From contig JAFXSH010000103.1 in the NCBI GenBank assembly GCA_017525805.1, positions 1-28,203 on the forward strand: 28,203 nucleotides of DNA, given 5' to 3'. The notes below the pieces were generated by a model that was not told the origin of the DNA, made no database searches, and saw only the letters and a program-made list of their open reading frames with translations. Within the stretch, counting starts at the first letter, position 1. The number at the start of each line of letters is the position of its first letter. A program made the position numbers and the translations under genes. Below, piece after piece: positions 8,167 through 16,585 of this stretch. Source of the DNA: Clostridia bacterium. GTDB lineage: Bacteria > Bacillota_A > Clostridia > Christensenellales > Aristaeellaceae.

Positions 8167-8654
8167 TTGTTTACATCCTCCTCTTCTTCCTGGGCCTGCC
8201 GGGCCAGCTTCCATATGGTCAAATGGCGGTCGTTTTCGTCGGCTAAGTTATCGAACATTTTCTCGCAGGCCCTGCGGAAGACCGCCACTTCGTCGTCCGT
8301 CATGCCGGAAAACATTTTTTGGTCCAGAGCTTCAAACTGGCGTCGGTTTTCTTCCATCCGCCCCATGCCCGTGCCGGTAATATAAAGCTGATTGCGCCGG
8401 GCGTCCTTATCGTCGGGCGTACGGGTGACATACCCCGCCTTTTCCAGCCGTTTCAGGCTGGCCGCCGCCGAAGCGGGAGTCACGTCCAATTCGTCCGCCG
8501 CTTCCTTCTGGGTGCATCCGGGGTGGCAGCGGATGTATTCCAGCAGCCGGGGCTGGCCCGGATGCAGCCCGGAATCCGCCATCAGGCTGCGCGCTTTGAT
8601 CCGCCGCAAAAGTTCCAGCCGGTGCATGGCCCCCACGGCTTCGTAATAGTCCAT
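8163..8654 (-). CDS. MarR-family transcriptional regulator
   Basis: The 163-residue protein has a winged helix-turn-helix (about residues 30-100): QPRLLEYIRCHPGCTQKEAA, then a recognition helix in TPASAAASLKRLEKAGYV, then the wing in RTPDDKDARRNQLYIT with the typical DxRR. Helical ends would form the dimer interface. AGGGAG precedes the ATG. It is the first gene of an operon with two exporter halves, the standard layout for a MarR repressor that controls a drug efflux pump. A palindrome lies at the promoter start point, so autorepression is likely. The inducing ligand cannot be told from sequence. Confidence 0.92.
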   Translation of the reverse strand: MDYYEAVGAMHRLELLRRIKARSLMADSGLHPGQPRLLEYIRCHPGCTQKEAADELDVTPASAAASLKRLEKAGYVTRTPDDKDARRNQLYITGTGMGRMEENRRQFEALDQKMFSGMTDDEVAVFRRACEKMFDNLADENDRHLTIWKLARQAQEEEEDVNK

Positions 8655-8676
8655 TGCTTCGCTCCCTTCAAAAAAA

Positions 8677-8733
8677 TTAAATGCTTAATCATCAAGCGTT
8701 TAACATTATACTTGGGTCAGGCGGAATTGTCAA
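8677..8733 (-). promoter_or_regulatory. Consensus promoter and MarR-type operator of the marR-exporter operon
   Basis: On the minus strand there is TTGACA (8733-8728), a 17-bp spacer, and TATAAT (8710-8705), a perfect sigma-A promoter. Immediately downstream, 8677-8703 holds the interrupted palindrome TTAAATGCTT-7-AAGCGTTTAA with 9 of 10 arm positions matching. A repressor bound there would block transcription at the start point, so a very strong promoter is plausibly held off by MarR. Confidence 0.82.
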
Positions 8734-8795
8734 TGCGCCGGCAGATCGGTTTTTCAAATCATATATGTATACTTTTTTGACGGAAATAACACAAA

Positions 8796-8838
8796 TGCGG
8801 AAAAACAGCTTGTATTCCGCACGGATTTCGTTTATAAT
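8796..8838 (+). promoter_or_regulatory. Promoter of the oligopeptide-binding protein gene with an overlapping inverted repeat
   Basis: TTGTAT (8810-8815), 17 bp, TATAAT (8833-8838). A perfect inverted repeat TGCGGAA (8796-8802) / TTCCGCA (8815-8821) straddles the -35 box and could be an operator for an unknown regulator. Confidence 0.65.
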
Positions 8839-8850
8839 AGATATGTTCAT

Positions 8851-8884
8851 CTTTCAAACAGCCGTATAAAGCGGCGTTTGAAAG
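8851..8884 (+). promoter_or_regulatory. Strong hairpin at the 5' end of the binding-protein mRNA
   Basis: CTTTCAAAC-A-GCCG pairs with CGGC-GTTTGAAAG around a 7-nt loop. It starts about 12 nt after the -10 box, so it would form the very 5' end of the leader, a position typical of mRNA-stabilising hairpins. The leader is about 140 nt long in total and shows no recognisable riboswitch. Confidence 0.5.
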
Positions 8885-8988
8885 CCGGAAGCGTCCCATT
8901 TTCCGGTCCTCATACCGTAACACTTGCCGGGGCGGCGGAACGCCGTTTCCGAGGCAATGTTATAAAAATTCAAAAAGGAGAGAAACCC

Positions 8989-11517
8989 ATGAAGAAGTTC
9001 CTGGCACTTTTGCTGGCGATGGTGATGGCGCTGCTGCCCGTCCTGAGCTTAGCGGAAGAAACGACTGAAGAACCTGTGGAAGAGATCGCGACTGAACTGA
9101 CCGGCGAAGCCGGAAAGTACATCTACAAGGATTCCGTCGACACTCTGGCCACCAACTGGAATCCCCACACCTACGAGACCACCGGCGACGCCTATCCCGC
9201 CGATTTCCTGCGCGACAGCCTGTACACCTTCATCTTCAACGATGAGCTGCATCCCCTGGAAGGCAAAGAGCCCTATGCCGGCTATCTGATCGTGCCCGAA
9301 ATGGCTGCCAGCGAACCCGTTGACGTGACCCTGCAGGTGAAGGCCGAGCATCCCGAATTCGGCATTCCCGAATCCGCCGAAAAGGGCTACGCCTACACCA
9401 TCGACCTGAATCCCGACTGCGTGTGGGAAGACGGCACCCCCATCAATGCCGACACTTACGTGTATTCCATGCAGCGGCTGCTTGATCCGCAGTTAAAGAA
9501 TTATCGCGCCACCGACTATTACGCGGGCGATTTGTCCATCGCGGGCGCGGAAGCCTATGCCAACGGCGGCCAGGTGGTCAAGGTTGACAACGGCGTCAGC
9601 GCCGAATACTCCATGGAGAGCCTGGTGAAGGGCGAAGACGGCGCTTACACCACCGAAGAAGGCTTCCCGGTGTTCCTGGCCGTGGACTATCCCCTGGACT
9701 GGACCAGCGGCAACACCCTGAAGGATTACGTGGACGCCTATGGCGAAGCCTATTTCAGCCTGACCAACTGGGAAACTTTGGTTGGCATGATGGACGAAAA
9801 CGGCCTGATCCCCCTGACCGATGAAAACTATGCCCTGTACGCCGACGTGACCACCGGCAATCCCGCCTGGAACGAAAGCTTAGCGGACGTGCCCAACTAC
9901 TTCATCGTGGAAAAGACCTATGAAGTGACGGGTTTTGATACCGTGGGCTGCTACAAGACCGGCGAATATCAGATCACCCTGGTGCTCACCAAGAGCCTGA
10001 CCGGCTTCTATCTGTATTACAACCTGAGCGGCAACTGGATCGTGAAGGAAGACCTGTACGAAGCCAACCTGAAGCCCACCGGCGACACCTTCACCTCCAC
10101 CTACAACACCAGCGTGGAAACCACCTCCTCCTACGGCCCCTACAAGCTGGTCAACTACGAGGCCGACAAGAACATGCACTTCGTGCGCAATGAGAACTGG
10201 TTCGGCTACAAGGACGGCAAGCACGTGTACGTGGACCCCGTGGACGGCGAAACCTATCCCATGTACATGACTGACGAAATCGACACCCAGGTGGTTGCCC
10301 AGTCCGCTACCCGGAAGCTGATGTTCCTCAAGGGCCTGCTCATGACCTACGGCCTGCAGGCGGAGGACTTTGCCGAATACCGCAACAGCGACTATGTGTA
10401 CTTCACCCCCGGCTCCACCATCTTCTTCCTGATCCTGAACGGCTACAAGAGCGTGATCAACGACCGCGAAGCCGCTGAGGACTTTGACACCGAAAAGTAT
10501 GATATCCAGACCATCACCAACCTGAACTTCCGCAAGGCCGTGGCCCTGACCTACGATAAGGAAGACTTCGCGGCCACCGTGTCTCCCGCCCGTTCCGGCG
10601 GCTACGGCATCATCGGCACTCGCTATCTGTACGATCCCGAGACCGGTTCCCGCTACCGTGACACCGACCAGGCCAAGAAGGCCCTGTGCGACGCTTACAG
10701 CGTGAACGTGGAAGACTTCGCTTCCCTGGACGAAGCCGCCGCTTCCATCACCGGCTACGACCCCGTGGCTGCCAAGGAATTCTACAAGGCTGCCTTTGAA
10801 GAAGCCCTGGAAGCCCGCTACATCACCGATAACGACGGCGACGGCATCTGCGACCAGACCATCCGCATCGAATACTCCGCTTCCTCCCTCTCCTCCTTCA
10901 TGGACCGCACCATCGCTTACCTGAACGAGAAGATGGCCGAAGTGACCAAGGATACCCCCTTCGACGGCAAGGTGGAATTCTACCTGTCCGCGCCTTACGG
11001 CAACGACTGGTCCACCAAGATCAAGGACGGCCTGTCCGACACCGTGCTGGGCGGCTGGAATGGCTCCACCTTCAACCCCTTCGGCTTGACCGACCTGTAC
11101 GTGAATCCCTCCTACGCTTATGACGGCAAGTGGTTCGACGCTACCAAGGTGAGTCTGACCCTCGAAATCGAAGGCGAAGAACTGACCACCACCCTGAAGG
11201 ATTGGTCCGACGCCCTGAACGGAACCACCATCGTCATCGGCGAAAAGGAATACAACTTCGGCGCCGATCAGGCCGACGTGGAAACTCGCCTGGATATCCT
11301 CGCCGCTATCGAAACCACCGTATTGGGCACCTACGACTACCTGCCCATGCTGCAGGATGCAGGCGCTTCCCTGCTGAGCCAGCAGGTCTATTGGGTAGTG
11401 GAAGAATTCAATCCCGTTCTGAGCCGCGGCGGCATCCAGTACATGAAGTACAACTACGACGAAGCCGAGTGGAAGGAATTCGTGGATTCCCAGCCCGACG
11501 GCACCCTGAGCTATTGA
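8989..11517 (+). CDS. Large oligopeptide-type ABC transporter substrate-binding protein (family 5)
   Basis: An 842-residue secreted binding protein. The start MKKFLALLLAMVMALLPVLS follows AAAAAGGAGAG; the frame is open further upstream but without a ribosome site. The signal peptide ends LSLA-EE with no cysteine, so it is a type I signal and not a lipoprotein signal, which is unusual for a binding protein of a monoderm bacterium. The body shows family 5 features: YTIDLNPDCVWEDGTPINAD near residue 140, the YGPYKLVNYE-type segment near 385, and LNFRKAVALTYDKEDF near 512. An EF-hand-like DNDGDGICD lies near residue 613. Typical OppA proteins have about 540 residues, so about 300 are extra. The permease and ATPase genes follow 400 bp downstream. 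The ligand is unknown, probably peptides. Confidence 0.88.
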   Translation: MKKFLALLLAMVMALLPVLSLAEETTEEPVEEIATELTGEAGKYIYKDSVDTLATNWNPHTYETTGDAYPADFLRDSLYTFIFNDELHPLEGKEPYAGYLIVPEMAASEPVDVTLQVKAEHPEFGIPESAEKGYAYTIDLNPDCVWEDGTPINADTYVYSMQRLLDPQLKNYRATDYYAGDLSIAGAEAYANGGQVVKVDNGVSAEYSMESLVKGEDGAYTTEEGFPVFLAVDYPLDWTSGNTLKDYVDAYGEAYFSLTNWETLVGMMDENGLIPLTDENYALYADVTTGNPAWNESLADVPNYFIVEKTYEVTGFDTVGCYKTGEYQITLVLTKSLTGFYLYYNLSGNWIVKEDLYEANLKPTGDTFTSTYNTSVETTSSYGPYKLVNYEADKNMHFVRNENWFGYKDGKHVYVDPVDGETYPMYMTDEIDTQVVAQSATRKLMFLKGLLMTYGLQAEDFAEYRNSDYVYFTPGSTIFFLILNGYKSVINDREAAEDFDTEKYDIQTITNLNFRKAVALTYDKEDFAATVSPARSGGYGIIGTRYLYDPETGSRYRDTDQAKKALCDAYSVNVEDFASLDEAAASITGYDPVAAKEFYKAAFEEALEARYITDNDGDGICDQTIRIEYSASSLSSFMDRTIAYLNEKMAEVTKDTPFDGKVEFYLSAPYGNDWSTKIKDGLSDTVLGGWNGSTFNPFGLTDLYVNPSYAYDGKWFDATKVSLTLEIEGEELTTTLKDWSDALNGTTIVIGEKEYNFGADQADVETRLDILAAIETTVLGTYDYLPMLQDAGASLLSQQVYWVVEEFNPVLSRGGIQYMKYNYDEAEWKEFVDSQPDGTLSY

Positions 11518-11556
11518 TTGCCCATCCGGTATCGATAGCCTGACAATCTAATCAGT

Positions 11557-11590
11557 ATCTTGCCGGGGGCCTCCGGGCCCCTGGCAAGAT
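11557..11590 (+). terminator. Strong hairpin after the binding-protein gene
   Basis: ATCTTGCC-G-GGGGCC pairs with GGGCCCC-T-GGCAAGAT around TCC. The downstream T-tract is poor (ATTACTGTTT), so it may be a partial terminator or an RNA-protecting structure. Either would give more binding protein than permease from one transcript. Confidence 0.65.
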
Positions 11591-11723
11591 ATTACTGTTT
11601 CCCGGAAAGACGGTAAAACGGCGGAGCTTGGAGAATGGAGACTGCCAGAAGGCTCCATTGTCCAAACCCCACGGAAGAACGGGTTTCTACTGGCTCGCAT
11701 GAAGGGGAAAAGCAATTTCAGAA
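11591..11723. other. Non-coding spacer with small hairpins
   Basis: No gene is seen. Local inverted repeats include AATGGAG / CTCCATT at about 11634-11667 and AACCC / GGGTT at about 11675-11696. Together with the inverted-repeat element that follows, this fills most of the 396-bp gap between the binding protein and the first permease. Confidence 0.45.
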
Positions 11724-11844
11724 GAGTTGGGAGTTGAGAGTTGAGAGTTGAGATGAAGTTTGTCCGATACGCGGTTATGATGTCGTCCGGTTTTCCCTTC
11801 ATAACCGTACAAAATCTCAACTCTCAACTCTACACTCTCAACTC
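11724..11844. repeat. Inverted-repeat element built from GAGAGTT units
   Basis: The left arm (11724-11753) and right arm (11815-11844) are each 30 bp and match at 27 of 30 positions as inverted repeats. Each arm is itself made of tandem GAGTTGA-type units. The 61-bp centre has a nested inverted repeat GGTTATGA (11773-11780) / TCATAACC (11799-11806). This looks like a small mobile or palindromic element inserted within the transporter operon. Apparent short reading frames across it are artefacts of the repeat. Confidence 0.75.
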
Positions 11845-11913
11845 TCTCACAGACAGTGGACTTTCATATATTGCAACAATTGAAATACTGACAGGGAGAG
11901 GGATGGTAAACGG

Positions 11914-12867
11914 ATGCTCAAATATATCACACAGAGGGTTTTGCTGATGCTGATGACGCTGCTCATCATCACCTGCATGTGCTTCGTGCTGGTGCGCATG
12001 CTGCCGCCTGTGCAGCTGCCCACGGAGGACCCTCACACCAAGGTGATCTTAGCTCGGCGGGAGGCCATGGGCTATAACAAGCCCTACATGGTGCAGTTCG
12101 TTATTTTCCTCAAGGATGTTTTCACCCGCTGGGATTGGGGCATATCCGACAAACTGTACTTCGGCCAGGATGTGGCGGCCATTTTCATGGACAAGCTGCC
12201 CGCCACCATGATCGTGAACATTTATTCCATTGTGCTGTCCATTCCCTTCGGCATCGCCCTGGGCATTTTGGCGGCGCTGAAAAAGAATACCTGGATCGAC
12301 CACACCATTTCCACCCTCACTATGGTGGTCATATCGGTGCCGTCCTTCGTGTACGCCTTTTTGATCCAATATTTCCTGTCGTTTAAATTGGGCTGGTTCC
12401 CCTTCCTGATGAATTCCGGGCGCAATTATCTGGACTGGAGCATGTTCGTGAGCATGATGCCTCCGGTGCTTTCCCTGTCCTTCGGCGTCATTGCCAGCTT
12501 TACCCGCACCACCCGCGCGGAGCTCACCGAGGTGCTCACCAGCGAATTCATGCTTTTGGCCCGCACCAAGGGCTTAACGAAGGGCCAGGCCACTGTGCGC
12601 CACGCCCTGAAAAACTGCATGGTGGTGGTGCTGCCCATGATCTTCGGCGAGTTCATCGGCATCATGGGCGGTTCCCTGATCATCGAATCTATTTTTGCCG
12701 TGCCTGGCGTGGGGGCTCTGTACATCAATTCCATCAACGGGCGCGACTACAACATGTTCATGCTGCTCACGGTGTTCTACACCGCCGTGGGCCTGGCCGC
12801 GGGCATCGTGGTGGATATCAGCTACAACTTCATCGATCCCCGCATCCGCATGGGCAGCCGCAAATGA
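11914..12867 (+). CDS. Oligopeptide ABC transporter permease, OppB/DppB type
   Basis: A 317-residue inner permease. It starts MLKYITQRVLLMLMTLLIIT, the typical first helix of this family, and has about six membrane helices. The EAA loop that contacts the ATPase is at about residues 200-235: RAELTEVLTSEFMLLARTKG then LTKGQATVRHALKN. The C-terminus NFIDPRIRMGSRK is a standard OppB ending (usually YxxLDPRIR). The ribosome site GGGAGAGGG is about 11 bp from the ATG. Length is normal, unlike the other transporter subunits. It pairs with the OppC-like permease 24 bp downstream. Confidence 0.93.
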   Translation: MLKYITQRVLLMLMTLLIITCMCFVLVRMLPPVQLPTEDPHTKVILARREAMGYNKPYMVQFVIFLKDVFTRWDWGISDKLYFGQDVAAIFMDKLPATMIVNIYSIVLSIPFGIALGILAALKKNTWIDHTISTLTMVVISVPSFVYAFLIQYFLSFKLGWFPFLMNSGRNYLDWSMFVSMMPPVLSLSFGVIASFTRTTRAELTEVLTSEFMLLARTKGLTKGQATVRHALKNCMVVVLPMIFGEFIGIMGGSLIIESIFAVPGVGALYINSINGRDYNMFMLLTVFYTAVGLAAGIVVDISYNFIDPRIRMGSRK

Positions 12868-12891
12868 TCCTGACGGAAGGAGAGAGAAGAG

Positions 12892-14421
12892 ATGGACAAT
12901 CAATTTGAACGGATTCCGCAGGAAAAATTTCTCTTTGTGCAGAAGGACATGGACCTTCGCGATAAGAAGCTGGAAACCAAATCCCGGGGTTACTTCGCCG
13001 ACGCCATGGTGCGCTTTAAGAAAAACGAAAGCTCCGTGGTGGCGGCCTATATCCTGCTGCTGCTGGCGATCTTCTCCATCGTGTCGCCCATCATTTCCCC
13101 TTACGGCGTTAGGGAAATGGACAAGCGCTACGTGAACGCCCCGCCCTATGTGGAAAGCTTAGCGGAAAAGGGCTGGGGGCTGTTCAGCGGCGCTGTGACC
13201 CACGACAGCCAGAACGAGGCCAGCATGGATTTCTGGAAGGGTATCGCCATCGAAACGGGCCACGATCCGCTGCTGAATGTCATCAGCAAACAGGTGAAAA
13301 CCGCCAAGCAGCGCGGCAAGATCGTGGAAACGGCCACCTACAAGATCCAGACCAACAAGTATTTTGAAATCGGCATCGTGTACATGGTATTCTCTTACGA
13401 GGATTTTGAAAAGATCCAAAAGTGGCAGGATGAAACGGGCATCCAGGTGATTTATCCCTACGTGGAATCCAAGGACATCCTGAACATCACCAACAACCCC
13501 AATGCATGGTATCAGGTGAAGGATGAAAAGGGCACGCCGGTGAAGGACGAAAACGGCGATTTCATCCCCGCCTATTCCTCCAATGCCACCATCGAGGGCG
13601 CGCCTTACCACTCCATCCGCATTGCGGGGGACGACGGCAGCTACATCTACTCCATCCGAAAGTCGGGCGCGGTGCAGTGCCGCGTGGAATACTACAACTA
13701 TTATAAATACGTGAACGGCCACGCGCCCCAGTATTACTTCGGCACCAACGAAAAGGGCCAGGATCTGTTCTGCGCCATCGGCATGGGGGCCCGGTTCTCT
13801 TTGGTCTTCGCCATTTTGGTATCGGTGATCCGCTTCGTGATGGGCGCTATTTACGGCGCCATCGAGGGCTACTACGGCGGATATGTCGACCTGATCATGT
13901 ACCACTTCGCCGAAATCCTCTCCGGCATCCCCTTCATCGTGGCCACCACCCTGTTCCAGCTGCATCTGGCCCAGAAGGTGGGCACGGTGCCTTCCTTCCT
14001 GTTCGCGTATATCGCCACGGGCTGGATCGGCATGGCGGGTCTGGTGCGCAAGCAGTTCTACCGCTTCAAGGGCCAGGAATATGTACTGGCCTCCCGCACC
14101 CTGGGTGCCAGTGACTGGCGGCTCATGTTCCGCCACATCTTCCCCAATTCCTTAGGCACCATCATCACCTCCTGCGCCATGATGATCCCCGGCGTCATCG
14201 GCTCCGAAACGTCGCTGACGTACCTCGGCATCGTGAACCTGTCCGACTTTGTGGGCACCAGCATCGGCGAACTCATGAGCTTGGGCCAGCATAGCATGAC
14301 CTCGTCTCCCCACGCCATGTTCTTCCCCGCCCTGTTTTTCTCCCTGCTGATGATTTCCTTCAACCTGTTCGGCAACGGCCTGCGCGACGCCTTCAACCCC
14401 ACCACGAGAGGAGAGGACTGA
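12892..14421 (+). CDS. Oligopeptide ABC transporter permease, OppC/DppC type, with a large extracellular insertion
   Basis: This is a 509-residue permease, against about 300 for typical OppC. Residues 1-45 are cytoplasmic, residues 49-70 form the first helix, and PIISPYG follows as usual. Normally the motif FGTDxxGRD comes soon after; here it is FGTNEKGQDLFCAIGMGARF at about residue 283. The roughly 195 residues between (about 85-280) are hydrophilic, rich in Tyr, Asn, Lys and Asp, lack long hydrophobic stretches, and must lie outside the membrane. The rest is normal, with five helices and an EAA loop (EYVLASRTLGASDWRLMFRH). AAGGAGAGAG precedes the ATG. The extra domain could dock the binding protein, which has no lipid anchor. 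Confidence 0.9.
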   Translation: MDNQFERIPQEKFLFVQKDMDLRDKKLETKSRGYFADAMVRFKKNESSVVAAYILLLLAIFSIVSPIISPYGVREMDKRYVNAPPYVESLAEKGWGLFSGAVTHDSQNEASMDFWKGIAIETGHDPLLNVISKQVKTAKQRGKIVETATYKIQTNKYFEIGIVYMVFSYEDFEKIQKWQDETGIQVIYPYVESKDILNITNNPNAWYQVKDEKGTPVKDENGDFIPAYSSNATIEGAPYHSIRIAGDDGSYIYSIRKSGAVQCRVEYYNYYKYVNGHAPQYYFGTNEKGQDLFCAIGMGARFSLVFAILVSVIRFVMGAIYGAIEGYYGGYVDLIMYHFAEILSGIPFIVATTLFQLHLAQKVGTVPSFLFAYIATGWIGMAGLVRKQFYRFKGQEYVLASRTLGASDWRLMFRHIFPNSLGTIITSCAMMIPGVIGSETSLTYLGIVNLSDFVGTSIGELMSLGQHSMTSSPHAMFFPALFFSLLMISFNLFGNGLRDAFNPTTRGED

Positions 14422-14422
14422 T

Positions 14423-16585
14423 ATGGAAAAGAAATTGCAGGTGCGAGACCTTACGATATCCTTCCGAACCTCCAATGGCAAGGTGCAGGCGGTGCGCGGC
14501 ATCAATTTCGACCTGATGAAGGGCGAAACCTTAGCCATCGTGGGCGAAAGCGGCTCCGGCAAATCCGTGACCTCCAAGGCCATTTTGGGCATCTTGGCGG
14601 CCAACGCCATCATCGAGGGCGGCGAAATCATCTACGACGGCAAGGACCTGCTCAAGATCAGCGAGGACGAATTCCATAAGATCCGCGGCGACAAGATCGC
14701 CATGATCTTCCAGGACCCCATGAGCAGCCTGAACCCCATCGTGAAGATCGGGCGGCAGCTCACCGAAGCCATGATCTTGAAGGGCAAAGCCCGCCAGCGG
14801 GAAAGCCGCGCCGCCTTCAACGGGTATTTGAAGCTGCTGCGCCATGCCATGACCCAGGCCGCGAACGATCCCGGCAAAGCCGCGCAAATCAAGCAGAAAT
14901 GCGATCAGTTCGACAAATTTGAATACAAGCATTTGGAATTGGAATCGGCCTACAACAAGGCCCATGACGCCGCGGAAGAAGCCTCCAACCTGATCGGCGT
15001 GATGGTGTTCGAGCTGGAAAAGGACGCGGCCAAGGATTTGAAATACCGGGTGAACCGAGTGGCCCATTTGGCCCGCCTGTCGGTGCAGGATTACGTGGTG
15101 AAGGAAAAGGCGGAGGAGCTGACCGCCCTTGCCAAGCGCCTGCCCGACGATATGAAACGCGCCAAGCAGGACAACGACCATTCCGCCGCCCTGCGCGCCT
15201 CCCTCTCCCGGATGAATGAGATTTTGGACGAAGCGCTGGAATTTGAAGAACCCAATTTCTTCACCATGGGTTATTACCTCACCTTCTCCGGCCAGCCCCT
15301 GCCCGATCTGCCGATAGCCGCCCTGAACGCCGAAATGCGCAAATATTTAGACGAGCATTTCATGCTGGATTTCATCGACGACGCCAAACTGGGCCTGCAA
15401 TATTCCGCCGCCCAGGCGTATGAAAAGAAAGCCGCCTGCGTGGAAGCGCTGAAAGCGGGGCGGGAGGTATTCACCAAGCCCGCCTTAGACCGCAGGGAAT
15501 GCAAGGAAACCCTGAAAAAGCTCTCCGCCGCCGCGGAAGCGTCCATCGACCGGCTGGAGTTTGTGAAAGACAGCATCGCCTACATCTTCCCCTCGGCCCT
15601 GGAATCGGAAATCGATCATTATTTCTCCGCCATCGTGAAAAACGAGAAGGAAGAAAAGCGCTTCGCCCGGCAGACCGCCCGGCGCGACCGGGCCGCCGCG
15701 CGCCGTAAGGACGTGGACTGGGAAGTGGCCCCCAAATCCCTGACCGATTTGAAGAGCGTGCGCGGGGCCATCCTGCGCCTGACCGACAATTTGGCCGAAC
15801 ACTATGAGGACCAGATCGCCCGGAAGGACCAAAGAGATTACGACGCCGAATCCGTGGCCGTCATCGACCACTTGAAAGCCTGCGCTTCCGGCGTGGTCAA
15901 CAAGGTGACCAAGGCCATGGCCAAGGAAAAGGCCATCAAGCTTATGGAGGAAGTGGGCATCCCCGAACCCCGGAAGCGCTACGGCCAATATCCCTTCGAG
16001 TTCTCCGGCGGCATGCGCCAGCGCATCGTCATCGCCATCGCCCTGGCCGCCAACCCCGATATCCTGATCTGCGACGAGCCCACCACCGCCCTGGACGTGA
16101 CCATCCAGGCCCAAATCCTGGAATTGATCAACAAATTGAAAGAACAGCGGCATCTGTCCGTCATCTTCATCACCCACGACTTAGGCGTGGTGGCCAACAT
16201 GGCGGATCGTATCGCCGTGATGTACGCGGGCAAGATCGTGGAATACGGCACCTCGGAGGAAGTATTCTACCATTCCGCCCACCCCTACACCTGGGCCCTG
16301 CTTTCCTCCATGCCCGATCTGGACACCAACGAAAAGCTGGACGCCATCCCCGGCACGCCGCCCAACATGATCTATCCCCCGGCGGGCGACGCTTTCGCCC
16401 CCCGGAACAAGTACGCCATGCAGATCGATTTTGAGCGCCAGCCCCCCATGTTCAAAATCACCGATACCCATTACGCCGCCACCTGGCTGCTGCATCCCGA
16501 CGCCCCCAAGGTGGACCCGCCCAAGATCATCACCGACCGCATCGCCAGAATGAACCAGAAAAGGGGGAGCCAGCATGCCGAATAA
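14423..16585 (+). CDS. Oligopeptide ABC transporter ATPase, OppD/DppD type, with a ~370-residue insertion
   Basis: A 720-residue ATPase, about twice the usual 330. Walker A GESGSGKS is at residues 41-48 and the Q-loop [12 protein letters not shown] at 94-105. Then, where about 25 residues normally separate QLTEAM from the helix before the signature, about 370 residues intervene (about 128-498). They are charged and rich in Ala, Lys, Glu and Asp, and read as long helices. After this the protein is canonical: [20 protein letters not shown], Walker [13 protein letters not shown], switch His in FITHDLG. The C-terminal segment that binds an Fe-S cluster in many homologues (CxxRCPxAxxxC) reads [14 protein letters not shown], with no cysteine. 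The gene starts 1 bp after the permease stop and overlaps the next gene by 11 bp. Confidence 0.9.
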   Translation: MEKKLQVRDLTISFRTSNGKVQAVRGINFDLMKGETLAIVGESGSGKSVTSKAILGILAANAIIEGGEIIYDGKDLLKISEDEFHKIRGDKIAMIFQDPMSSLNPIVKIGRQLTEAMILKGKARQRESRAAFNGYLKLLRHAMTQAANDPGKAAQIKQKCDQFDKFEYKHLELESAYNKAHDAAEEASNLIGVMVFELEKDAAKDLKYRVNRVAHLARLSVQDYVVKEKAEELTALAKRLPDDMKRAKQDNDHSAALRASLSRMNEILDEALEFEEPNFFTMGYYLTFSGQPLPDLPIAALNAEMRKYLDEHFMLDFIDDAKLGLQYSAAQAYEKKAACVEALKAGREVFTKPALDRRECKETLKKLSAAAEASIDRLEFVKDSIAYIFPSALESEIDHYFSAIVKNEKEEKRFARQTARRDRAAARRKDVDWEVAPKSLTDLKSVRGAILRLTDNLAEHYEDQIARKDQRDYDAESVAVIDHLKACASGVVNKVTKAMAKEKAIKLMEEVGIPEPRKRYGQYPFEFSGGMRQRIVIAIALAANPDILICDEPTTALDVTIQAQILELINKLKEQRHLSVIFITHDLGVVANMADRIAVMYAGKIVEYGTSEEVFYHSAHPYTWALLSSMPDLDTNEKLDAIPGTPPNMIYPPAGDAFAPRNKYAMQIDFERQPPMFKITDTHYAATWLLHPDAPKVDPPKIITDRIARMNQKRGSQHAE

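Noticed and set aside
11548..11947. Short reading frames with repeated LNSQL-type residues between the binding-protein and permease genes
   Set aside because: They are translations of the GAGAGTT tandem repeats on either strand and have no start signals.
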